Origin: Psychrobacter sp. Cmf 22.2
GTDB taxonomy: Bacteria > Pseudomonadota > Gammaproteobacteria > Pseudomonadales > Moraxellaceae
Assembly (NCBI RefSeq): GCF_001921745.1
Contig: NZ_MRYA01000001.1
Location: 930,001 to 994,000, forward strand
DNA: 64,000 nt
Reading direction: 5' to 3'
Part shown: piece after piece, positions 37,082 to 45,267 of the stretch
Position numbering within the stretch: position 1 is the stretch's first letter
How the letters are laid out: every line of letters starts with the position of its first letter
The notes under the pieces: model-generated
Databases searched by the model: none
The model's input: only the letters and a program-made list of their open reading frames with translations
Told to the model about the DNA's origin: nothing
Position numbers and translations under genes: made by a program

Positions 37082-38482
37082 TTAAATTGGCTGTAATTCT
37101 TCATAACTGCCGGTTCTATGCGCATGATACAAAAAACCGCTAAGAATAAGCATACGTAACAATAATAAGCTCCAAACACTAAGCCAAATACCAGTCATAT
37201 CCCACTGCTGATATAGTAGCCAGCTAAGGGGAAAGAAAATGATAGCCAATATTAATGCAGCATTGCGAATAATATGGCCTGCTGTCAAACCAAAAAATAT
37301 ACCATCAAGCCAATAAGCCCCCACACCAACGAGTGGTAGCAGTATTGCATAGCCTTGATAGCTATTGGTTAAGGTAAAAACCGTCTCAATATTGGTCATC
37401 AAATCTAAATAAATTGGCATAACAAGCCACCAAATCGAACTTAATAGTAGAGCAAGAGTATAGCTGACGACGCCTGTACGCTTGACAATAAGACGAAAAC
37501 GCACCCAATCGCGACGTCCCGCTGCTTGTCCACTCAAAGTTTCAGCTGATACTGCTACGCCATCAAGTGCAAAGGCTGAAATGCTCAATACTTGCAATAA
37601 AATGGCGTTGGCGGCCAATACCAGATCGCCGCTTTGAGCAGATAAGCGAGTAATCCACGCAAAGCTCAATGTTAGGATAAGTGTGCGAATAAAAATATCT
37701 TTATTCAAAGAAAATAGCCTAAGCATTTTTTCTTTAGTAAAATGCTGTGGATTAACTTGAAAGAAAATAGACCAAGACAATTGCAGATTTCGGCGACTAA
37801 GCCACAATGCCAATACCACCCCTGACCAAAACGCGATGGTAGTGCCTAATGCAACGCCTGCTATTCCCAGCTGCATACCGTAAACAAAAAACAGCGTCAA
37901 AATAATGTTAAATACGGCAATAAAACCTTGCTGATAAAGCATATAACGAGTTTTACCTTGACCTGCAAACCAGCCGATAAAAGCAAAGTTCATCAGCTCA
38001 GCCACAACGCCCCAAAAACGCACATCCAAATAAACTTTTGCAGCAGCGCCACTATCAGGATTAGCTGACAACGCCTGCAAGCCAAAATCAATCAGCCAAG
38101 GCTTTGCTAGTAGTAGTAGAAGACCAATGATAATGGCCAATAATAGCGCGCGCTGTAAAATCGACAGTAGTGGTGACAGCTTATGTTGCAGATTAGCAGA
38201 ATCATTGCGATCTGCAAGCTGCCCCAAAGCTTGTGCAGACAAACCAGAAGACGCATATTGCAAAAAGTTAAAGCTAACGAGTAACAAGGACAAAAGCTGT
38301 ATTGCCAGCCCCATACCTGCAAGCTTCGCTGCATCATTCATGTTGCCGACTATAGCGGTATCAATCACACTTTGTAGTGGCATAGCCAGATTGGCCAGTA
38401 AGACTGGAACGGCAATCGCGACAATACGCCTGTAGCGTGTATCAATGGGCGGCATGGCTTTTGGTGAGGTAGTCGTTGGCAT
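37082..38482 (-). CDS. MATE family efflux transporter (DinF type)
   Basis: 466 aa, twelve hydrophobic segments. IVAIAVPVLLANLAMPLQSVIDTAIVGN at the N-terminus and the internal repeat beginning near residue 240 (NKDIFIRTLILTLSFAWITRLSAQSG) identify the DinF branch of the MATE/MOP superfamily. These are Na+- or H+-coupled exporters of organic cations; DinF is tied to oxidative and bile-salt stress in E. coli. No LexA box was noticed upstream, so SOS control as in E. coli lexA-dinF is not supported here. Single gene. Confidence 0.9.
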   Translation of the reverse strand: MPTTTSPKAMPPIDTRYRRIVAIAVPVLLANLAMPLQSVIDTAIVGNMNDAAKLAGMGLAIQLLSLLLVSFNFLQYASSGLSAQALGQLADRNDSANLQHKLSPLLSILQRALLLAIIIGLLLLLAKPWLIDFGLQALSANPDSGAAAKVYLDVRFWGVVAELMNFAFIGWFAGQGKTRYMLYQQGFIAVFNIILTLFFVYGMQLGIAGVALGTTIAFWSGVVLALWLSRRNLQLSWSIFFQVNPQHFTKEKMLRLFSLNKDIFIRTLILTLSFAWITRLSAQSGDLVLAANAILLQVLSISAFALDGVAVSAETLSGQAAGRRDWVRFRLIVKRTGVVSYTLALLLSSIWWLVMPIYLDLMTNIETVFTLTNSYQGYAILLPLVGVGAYWLDGIFFGLTAGHIIRNAALILAIIFFPLSWLLYQQWDMTGIWLSVWSLLLLRMLILSGFLYHAHRTGSYEELQPI

Positions 38483-38585
38483 AAGAGGATCACTTCTGCA
38501 TAAACACAGATAATACCCGCCCGTTTACTACATGGCTGCGGGATGAGCTTTTGCTATTAAATATATTGGATGGTCATACAAAGAT

Positions 38586-38612
38586 AAAAGCACCTAACGG
38601 TTAGGTGCTTTT
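38586..38612 (-). terminator. Terminator of the secD-secF operon
   Basis: AAAAGCACCTAAC (38586-38598) and GTTAGGTGCTTTT (38600-38612) form a near-perfect stem with a tight loop. A flanking T-run occurs on both strands. It lies 85 nt past the secF stop codon. Confidence 0.85.
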
Positions 38613-38696
38613 ACTCGATTCTTTAGTTGTATCTTAGTATGTGCTACTACTAAACAGTACTATTAAAACCAATATGATCCAAATAGGCGTTTAATA

Positions 38697-39974
38697 TTAA
38701 TCTTGTTCAAACATCTTTGGGTCATTAAAAGTCACAATCTCTTCTTCAAACTCAGGCTTCACTTTTACCACGAAATCATCGCGTGATAGACCCATTCTAA
38801 GAGGAATAGAGCTTGCAATATAGGTTGATGAATAAGTACCAGCAAGCAGACCAATAAACAGTGCTACTGAGAACCAATACAACCCATCACCGCCTAAGAA
38901 CATCATGGCCAAGACCACTAATAATACTGTGGAAATAGTCATAATAGTACGGCGCAGTGTTTCAGTTAATGATAAATCAACCGTCTGACTAGGACTAATA
39001 CCGCGAACACGGCGGAAGTTTTCACGTATGCGGTCATAGACGACAATGGTATCGTTTAGCGAATAACCGATCAATGCTAATATGGCTGCCAATACGGTTA
39101 AGTCAAAAGGGAAGCCAAACAATGCAAAGACACCGATGGTGACGATAGCATCATGAAATAATGACATGACCGCGCCAAGTGACAGCTTAAACTGAAAACG
39201 TAGAGCGACATAACCTAGCATACATACTAGTGCTAGTCCTAACGCCATGACTGAATTTAGATAAACCTCGTTACCGACTTGACTGCCGATAATGTTGACG
39301 TTACTAATGTCAGCGGGGTTATTAGGTAAGGCTAAAGCTTGAGTTAGGCTAGCACTCAGACCATCAATGTTATCAGATTGTGGTGGCAATCGTACGAGCA
39401 GCTCTTGGCGGGTGCCTAGATACTGTACGATAGCATCATCGAAACCATTATCCGCCAATGCTTGTACAACTTCAACTTGCTCAGCGGGCTGCTCATAACG
39501 TACATCTGCTGAAACCCCGCCTGTAAAGTCCAAACCAAGATTAAGACCATTAACAGCGATCGCAATAACACTAGCAATGACCATAAATAAAGATAAAATT
39601 GCCATAGGCTTTTCTATCTTCATAAACGGAATAATACGCTGATTACCAACTGCCTTGATACCGCCTTCTTTAGCAGCAGCGTCATCAGCAGCGCTATCAA
39701 TAATTTGGTTATGATCGTTATCGATAGCAGCATTAGATGCTTGAGTCGTTACTGCTTGCTCATTCTTTGAACTTTGGTTGTTTCGGCGAGATTTGCCTTT
39801 ACCAGTTTTCGCTGTTGTAGGGTTATTAGCTTGGGCGTTGCTGCCTTTACCATCACGGCGCGGCTTACTACGGCGGCGACGTTTTTGGTTGTCATTAGGA
39901 CTGTTACCTGCACCGCCTGAGCTGCTAGACGTCGGCGTGTTATTTTCAGGATTGTTATTTTGTTCAATCGCCAT
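38697..39974 (-). CDS. secF: Protein translocase subunit SecF, with a basic low-complexity N-terminal extension
   Basis: 425 aa, roughly 100 longer than E. coli SecF (323 aa). Residues 1-110 are low-complexity, rich in Asn, Ser, Ala and Gly, with basic blocks KRRRRSKPRRDGKG and KGKSRRN. The conserved protein starts near residue 118 with IPFMKIEKPMAILSLFMVIASV, then GLNLGLDFTGGVSADV, the periplasmic P1-like domain, and membrane segments with GYSLNDTIVVYDRIRENFR. SecF works with SecD and YajC to pull preproteins out of the SecYEG channel using the proton gradient. It is 9 nt downstream of secD, clearly one operon. The extension would lie in the cytoplasm, where a basic patch could meet ribosomes or RNA. 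Confidence 0.95.
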   Translation of the reverse strand: MAIEQNNNPENNTPTSSSSGGAGNSPNDNQKRRRRSKPRRDGKGSNAQANNPTTAKTGKGKSRRNNQSSKNEQAVTTQASNAAIDNDHNQIIDSAADDAAAKEGGIKAVGNQRIIPFMKIEKPMAILSLFMVIASVIAIAVNGLNLGLDFTGGVSADVRYEQPAEQVEVVQALADNGFDDAIVQYLGTRQELLVRLPPQSDNIDGLSASLTQALALPNNPADISNVNIIGSQVGNEVYLNSVMALGLALVCMLGYVALRFQFKLSLGAVMSLFHDAIVTIGVFALFGFPFDLTVLAAILALIGYSLNDTIVVYDRIRENFRRVRGISPSQTVDLSLTETLRRTIMTISTVLLVVLAMMFLGGDGLYWFSVALFIGLLAGTYSSTYIASSIPLRMGLSRDDFVVKVKPEFEEEIVTFNDPKMFEQD

Positions 39975-39983
39975 GTTATTCTC

Positions 39984-41867
39984 CTAGCCGATACTCAAAC
40001 GTTTGATAGATTTACGCTTACCATAAGCAATTTGTACTAGTGCGCGTGTCACCAAAATTGCGGTAAATAGCGAGCTGACAATACCGATCGCTAAGGTAAT
40101 TGCAAAGCCTTTAATCGGACCAGTACCAATCGCAAATAAAATAAATGCAACCAATAACGTGGTGATATTTGCATCAAAAATACTACTAAAAGCACGATCA
40201 AAGCCTGCCACGATTGCAGATTTTGGCCGCACCCCGTTTGCCAGCTCCTCTCGGATACGCTCAAAAATTAGCACGTTGGCATCTACTGCCATACCGATGG
40301 TCAAGACCACACCAGCGATACCAGGTAAGGTAAGTGATGAGCCTAAGATCGACATAATCGCAATAATAATGATGACGTTCACTGCCAATGCTACATTGGC
40401 AATGACCCCAAACAGGCGATAAAAAATAATCATAAAGACAAAGACTAATAGGTAACCGACCTGAGTTGAAAACAGACCTTTGGCAATGTTTTCTTGTCCT
40501 AATGACGGTCCAATGGTTCGTTCTTCGACGAAATACATCGGGGCTGCAAGTGCGCCCGAACGTAATAGTAGGGCAAGTTCAGCCGCTTCAGCATTACTAT
40601 CTAGTCCAGTAATACGGAACGATGAGCCTAGTACTGCTTGAATATTAGCGCGGTTAATGACTTTGGTTTCAGCATAAGGGGTACGCACTTCAACAGACTC
40701 GCCTGTAGCCGGATCTTCTTCATACGTGATTCTTTGTTTATTTTCGATAAACAACACCGCCATTTGATCGCCAACAGCGGTACGGGTCGCATTTTGCATA
40801 AGCTTACCGCCCGCGCTGTCCAAGGTAATATTGACCTCAGGGCGACCGCTTTCATCAAGACTGGTCTGAGCATTGGTAACTTTATCACCAGTGACGATAG
40901 CTTGACGCTCTAACAATACAGGCGGACCATCAAGGGTTCCGAACGGGAATGCTTCAGTACCAGCGGGAGGAATACCGCCCATGAAGTTTTCGCTGTCTTT
41001 GGCAACCAGACGGAACTCAAGGTTTGCAGTACGACCAAGTACACGTTTGGCTTCAGCGGTGTCTTGTACGCCAGGTAATTCGACGACAATACGGCTAGCA
41101 CCCTGAGACTGTACTAAGGCTTCAGTAACACCGAGCTCAGCAATACGATTGCGCAAGGTGGTTAGGTTTTGGTTGACCGCATAGCTGTTAATTTCATCCA
41201 ATGTACCATCATTATAAGCCATGATGAGCGCAGGACCTTGCTCATCAATAGAAGACTGTAAGTTGAAGTTATTGCCCATCGAACCTTGCAGAATGTTTTG
41301 TGCGCGGTTACGAGTATCCGTATCAGCGAAATGCAATACAATACCTTGTGACTCAGTCTTAATACCTTTAACTGCAACACGCTGTGCACGTAGCTCACGG
41401 CGCACATCACGACTGGCACTTGTCAGACGTTGCTCTAAAGCTTTCTCCATATCAACTTCTAGAACGAAACGTACTCCACCGCGCAAGTCTAAACCGAGCT
41501 TCATTGGTTTTGCACCGATATCGCGAAGCCACTGCGGCGTTGTTTGTGCTAAGTTGAGCGCTACCACATAATCGTCACTAAGGTTCTTTTTAAGGACCTC
41601 TTGTGCTTTAAGCTGAGCGTCTGGATTGTCTAAGCGGACCAGTGCGCTGTTGCCCTCAAAAGTGCCGTCATGATGGCTTATACCAGCCTCTTCTAGCAGA
41701 CTCTCTGACTGAGTCAAAATACCTTCAGATAGCTGTGTACCTGCTGCAGCACTGGTAATCTGTACAGCAGGCTCATCAGGGTAGAGGTTAGGCGCAGCGT
41801 ACAGACCAGCGATGATCAGTACGACGGCGATGAGTAGGTACTTCCAAGCGGGATATTGCATAATCAC
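39984..41867 (-). CDS. secD: Protein translocase subunit SecD
   Basis: 627 aa, similar to E. coli SecD (615). N-terminal membrane segment PAWKYLLIAVVLIIAGLYAAPN; motif LGLDLRGGVRFVLEVD; a large periplasmic domain; then membrane segments with SLTLPGIAGVVLTIGMAVDANVLIFERIREEL and GFDRAFSSIFDANITTLL, which form the proton path. Part of SecDF-YajC. Transcribed with secF; yajC is upstream on the same strand but 395 nt away. Confidence 0.97.
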   Translation of the reverse strand: MIMQYPAWKYLLIAVVLIIAGLYAAPNLYPDEPAVQITSAAAGTQLSEGILTQSESLLEEAGISHHDGTFEGNSALVRLDNPDAQLKAQEVLKKNLSDDYVVALNLAQTTPQWLRDIGAKPMKLGLDLRGGVRFVLEVDMEKALEQRLTSASRDVRRELRAQRVAVKGIKTESQGIVLHFADTDTRNRAQNILQGSMGNNFNLQSSIDEQGPALIMAYNDGTLDEINSYAVNQNLTTLRNRIAELGVTEALVQSQGASRIVVELPGVQDTAEAKRVLGRTANLEFRLVAKDSENFMGGIPPAGTEAFPFGTLDGPPVLLERQAIVTGDKVTNAQTSLDESGRPEVNITLDSAGGKLMQNATRTAVGDQMAVLFIENKQRITYEEDPATGESVEVRTPYAETKVINRANIQAVLGSSFRITGLDSNAEAAELALLLRSGALAAPMYFVEERTIGPSLGQENIAKGLFSTQVGYLLVFVFMIIFYRLFGVIANVALAVNVIIIIAIMSILGSSLTLPGIAGVVLTIGMAVDANVLIFERIREELANGVRPKSAIVAGFDRAFSSIFDANITTLLVAFILFAIGTGPIKGFAITLAIGIVSSLFTAILVTRALVQIAYGKRKSIKRLSIG

Positions 41868-41929
41868 TTCTTTAAGTTGATAAAATACTGGCGATGCAGG
41901 CCACAGGTTGGCAGATGGAGTATTTACAT

Positions 41930-41977
41930 TTGCAATGAATAATGACCATAATCAGGGAGCATCATTCATCATTGCAA
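41930..41977 (-). promoter_or_regulatory. Imperfect inverted repeat in the secD leader
   Basis: TTGCAATGAATAATGA (41930-41945) and TCATTCATCATTGCAA (41962-41977) are inverted repeats with two mismatches in 16 bp, separated by 16 nt, 63-110 nt upstream of the secD start. May be an operator or a leader RNA hairpin; no family recognised. Confidence 0.35.
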
Positions 41978-42155
41978 GCATCCGCTATGATAATAGAACG
42001 TAACGCTAAGCATTATAGAACGACTAAATTTTGAGTCGCAATACGCAGACAAAAGGTAAGTTTGCTACAATGAATCGACTAGCTAGAAGGTAATAAGTTA
42101 GCCTAAAAACTAACAAGTAATGAACATATCGTTAATTTGGCAGTCTAGTAGCAGC

Positions 42156-42184
42156 AAATGACCGTAAAATATCAACGGTCATTT
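42156..42184. terminator. Hairpin between yajC and secD
   Basis: AAATGACCGT (42156-42165) pairs perfectly with ACGGTCATTT (42175-42184) with a 9-nt loop. The T-run follows on the plus strand; on the minus strand only three T residues follow, so termination of yajC may be partial. Confidence 0.5.
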
Positions 42185-42262
42185 TTATCGATGTATGAGT
42201 CAATACAATAATGATAAACGTTAAACGTGACGATCCATCATCAATACTTATACGCTTTCTAT

Positions 42263-42595
42263 TTATACACTTTCTATGGTGCCTGCAGGTAATACTGAAA
42301 TAACAGAAGCTCGCTGTACTTTAATGTCAGTATTGTTGTTTAAGCTGATAATAGCGTAGTCGCCTTCAAGGCTTTTGATACGACCCATAAGCCCACCAGC
42401 GAAAATCACTTCGCTGCCAACAGTCAAAGCATTTACCATAGCACGATGCTCTTTGGTACGCTTCGATTGCGGACGAATGACCAAAAAGTAAAAAATTGCA
42501 AAAAAAGCTACTGGTAATAGAATTTGACCAAACAGTGATGCGCCGCCTGCGGCTTCAGGAGCAGCAGCATGGGCAGCTTGAATAAATAAGCTCAT
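42263..42595 (-). CDS. yajC: Preprotein translocase accessory subunit YajC
   Basis: 110 aa from ATG 42595, with a GAGAGAA site just upstream; TTG 42607 is a weaker choice. One membrane segment (about residues 17-38, LFGQILLPVAFFAIFYFLVIRPQSKRTKEHRAMV) and a short cytoplasmic domain with VGSEVIFAGGLMGRIKSLEGDYAII, which define YajC. It binds the SecDF complex. The usual companion tgt is not in the window; upstream is a 493-nt gap. Confidence 0.93.
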   Translation of the reverse strand: MSLFIQAAHAAAPEAAGGASLFGQILLPVAFFAIFYFLVIRPQSKRTKEHRAMVNALTVGSEVIFAGGLMGRIKSLEGDYAIISLNNNTDIKVQRASVISVLPAGTIESV

Positions 42596-43088
42596 AATTT
42601 CTCTCAATAAGTCATAGGGAACGATAAAATTAAACGCATAGTAACAAAAAATCCCAATCTTGGTAACTGTTAATCATGGGATGAGGGTATTTTCCTTAAT
42701 GTACTGGCATACTAGCAGCCGATATCTAGCGCGACAATCTTTTTAAGCACTAATCTATTAAAATAAAACAGCGGTATATTAAAATAAATTAAGTAAGTAG
42801 ATATTGAAGTTAGGTCAATCTAACACCACCAAGAAGAGAGTCGCCTGTACAGTCTTCTATCTATGTTTCTTATTGAGAGTAGGTTGTTTTTTAGACAGGT
42901 ATATAGCATGACATTTAATTGTTAAATATAAGCATCAGTGCTAATATCAAATGATTGACTGTAGCGTCTGTCAGTACAGATAATAGCGGGTTTGTCGTTC
43001 TTGTTATATAGAGCTATTTTATCAGCTAAGTTTTATTGATTGAGAGTTGAACGCGAGTAGTCACTGTATTTACTAGCAATAAACCTTA
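42596..43088. other. Non-coding gap between divergent yajC and the DUF21/CBS gene
   Basis: About 490 nt, AT-rich, with no convincing open frame on either strand. A weak pair ATCCCA/TGGGAT near 42650-42682 is the only inverted repeat noticed. The region must hold the promoters for both divergent genes; none could be placed with confidence. Confidence 0.4.
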
Positions 43089-44453
43089 TTGTATTTTATC
43101 CTTTTTTATTCTTTTTCTTTGTTTAGGTTACCTAACTTGTTCACCATTTTTTCGTCTACACCTCGTCTATGTCGTCCACGCGCTTATCAGAAAGAAGCGC
43201 CTGCCGAACCTCCACCGACGACGCATTATTATTGTCCTAGCACAAAGGTAGTATTTGGTCTATCAGCACTGATGGCTGCATTAATCACTGTTTTACCTCA
43301 TTCAGCACAGGCGGCTTTATCACAAGCTGCTGAAACTCCAGCGTCAGCGGCTCCAACAGCTACCAGTATCGCTCTACTAATACTCTTTGTTGCTATTGCT
43401 ATTGGCGTATCGTTTATTTGCTCTTTAGCAGAGTCGGCATTACTCAGTATGACTCCCTCATATATCGCTGATGTCGAAGAAAGCAATCCTAACAAAGCAA
43501 ACATGTTGAGACGCTTAAAGATTGACAACATTGATCAATCCTTAGCAGCTATTTTGACATTGAATACGGTCGCTCATACGCTAGGTTCTATTGGCGCTGG
43601 TGCACAAGCAACGATTGTCTTTGGTAGCGCATGGTTTGGTCTGTTTTCTGCGATTATGACTTTAGCGATTTTATTTTTATCTGAGATCATTCCAAAAACA
43701 TTAGGAACTGTCTACTGGCGTCAGCTAAGTGGCATAGTGGCTTACTTTGTACGCGGTATTATTCTTATCCTTTATCCTCTGATTTGGTTTTCAGAGCGTT
43801 TGACAAAATTACTGGTGCGCAGTAAAGAGACCCATGTCTTTAGTCGACGTGAGTTTGCTGCTCTTGCTAGTATAGGTGAGGAGTCAGGACAGATTGATCC
43901 ATTGGAGTCGCGGATTATTCGTAACTTGCTCGCTTTTGGCGCCATCAAAGTTGAAGATATTATGACTCCGCGCTCAGTGATGCTTGCGTTTGAACAGAAT
44001 AAAACAGTCGCTGAAGTATTGGTCGATCGCCCAAAACTGACGTTTTCGCGGTTGCCTATTTATGATGGAGATCTGGATAACATCACAGGTTTTGTCCTAA
44101 AGACGGACATGTTATTGGCGAAAGTTAATCATGCAATGCATAAGCCTTTGACCCAATTTGAACGAGAAATTACGTTTGTATTCTCAAAGATGAAGCTGTT
44201 TGATTTATTAGAATTAATGCTAAAAAACCGTATTCATATTGCTATTACTGTGGGTGAGTATGGCGAAGTTAAAGGTCTGGTGACTTTAGAAGATGTCTTT
44301 GAGACTCTATTAGGCCTTGAGATCGTTGATGAAATAGATCGGGTTGAAGACATGCAGGCATTGGCACGTCAAATGATGGATAGGCGTGTGGAGCGCTTAG
44401 GTATGAAGCTTAATGACGATGAAGAGATTACAGATGACAATACCAGATCCTAA
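43089..44453 (+). CDS. DUF21/CBS-domain membrane protein (CNNM/CorC-related)
   Basis: Up to 454 aa. Start uncertain: the frame opens at TTG 43089 without a ribosome binding site, and ATG 43272 (MAALITVLPHSAQA) is a likely alternative that gives a compact N-terminus. A DUF21 membrane domain (about residues 95-260: FICSLAESALLSMTPSYI, NTVAHTLGSIGAGA, LFLSEIIPKTLGTVYW) is followed by a CBS pair (VEDIMTPRSVMLAF and VKGLVTLEDVFETLLG). There is no CorC/HlyC C-terminal domain after the CBS pair. Relatives include bacterial CorC/CNNM-type Mg2+ transporters; transport is inferred from the family. Single gene. Confidence 0.88.
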   Translation: MYFILFYSFSLFRLPNLFTIFSSTPRLCRPRAYQKEAPAEPPPTTHYYCPSTKVVFGLSALMAALITVLPHSAQAALSQAAETPASAAPTATSIALLILFVAIAIGVSFICSLAESALLSMTPSYIADVEESNPNKANMLRRLKIDNIDQSLAAILTLNTVAHTLGSIGAGAQATIVFGSAWFGLFSAIMTLAILFLSEIIPKTLGTVYWRQLSGIVAYFVRGIILILYPLIWFSERLTKLLVRSKETHVFSRREFAALASIGEESGQIDPLESRIIRNLLAFGAIKVEDIMTPRSVMLAFEQNKTVAEVLVDRPKLTFSRLPIYDGDLDNITGFVLKTDMLLAKVNHAMHKPLTQFEREITFVFSKMKLFDLLELMLKNRIHIAITVGEYGEVKGLVTLEDVFETLLGLEIVDEIDRVEDMQALARQMMDRRVERLGMKLNDDEEITDDNTRS

Positions 44454-44663
44454 CGAATGTATGAAAAATTATTAGTGGTCTATAAAGGTGCGGATAGATA
44501 AGAAAATTAGGGTCAAGCAGTAGGATACTAGGTAGGTACGCATGCAATAATTACACATGGCGTTACATAGGTGTGAGTATTTAGTGATAGGCTAAAAATA
44601 CCATCAATAAAGTATAAATCACTCAACATAATTGGATAATTAGAAACTACCTTAAGGATTGCA

Positions 44664-45158
44664 ATGAAACAACTATGGAATAAAGGGCTATTGGCTCTCT
44701 TCATAAAAAGTGCGAGCGTCGCTACGTTAGCAGCGGTGGTTGGTACTGCTGCTGTTACTGCTCAAGCTGCCACCATGAGTGAAGACTTGGTACAAAACTA
44801 TGCTACTGCGATGAAATCAGCCGCCAATAACAATAACATCAATCAAGTTGCGCGTTTGGTATCTGATGATGCACTGATCTCCTTATCTAGAAAGGGCAAG
44901 TCAACCAGCCTTGATAAAGATGCGTATTTAAAACTATTACAAGACAGCTGGAACCAAACTTCAAATTATCACTATGATATTAGTATCAATAATATCGTTA
45001 CGACTGGCTCACAAGCAAAGGCCAACGTGAAAACCGTTGAAAGCTGGGTAAAAGATGGCAAAAAAGTCTCATTTGTGACTACATCAAGAGTCACGCTTAC
45101 TTTATCGACTGGTAACGCTGTGCTGTTACGTGCAGTCTCTCAAGTAACGATTGATTAA
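44664..45158 (+). CDS. Secreted NTF2-like (SnoaL/DUF4440-type) protein
   Basis: 164 aa. An N-terminal signal peptide (about residues 1-36, basic MKQLWNKG, hydrophobic core, cleavage after AVTAQAA) precedes a compact domain with the alpha-plus-beta cone pattern of NTF2-like proteins: NYATAMKSAANNNNINQVARLVSDDALISL, then four strands (YHYDISINNIVTTGSQAKANVKTVESW and so on). No catalytic residue pattern stands out. The protein is probably periplasmic; role unknown. It is followed by mltD after 109 nt on the same strand, which may hint at an envelope role. Confidence 0.75.
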   Translation: MKQLWNKGLLALFIKSASVATLAAVVGTAAVTAQAATMSEDLVQNYATAMKSAANNNNINQVARLVSDDALISLSRKGKSTSLDKDAYLKLLQDSWNQTSNYHYDISINNIVTTGSQAKANVKTVESWVKDGKKVSFVTTSRVTLTLSTGNAVLLRAVSQVTID

Positions 45159-45267
45159 TTTAAATTTTGCAGATCATCTTCTATAGAAGTATGGTCTGTC
45201 TCTTGTATTGTATATTATACTGTCGATTGTCCTCATTACTTCTCGTCGCTAGGAATCTTCTATCATC

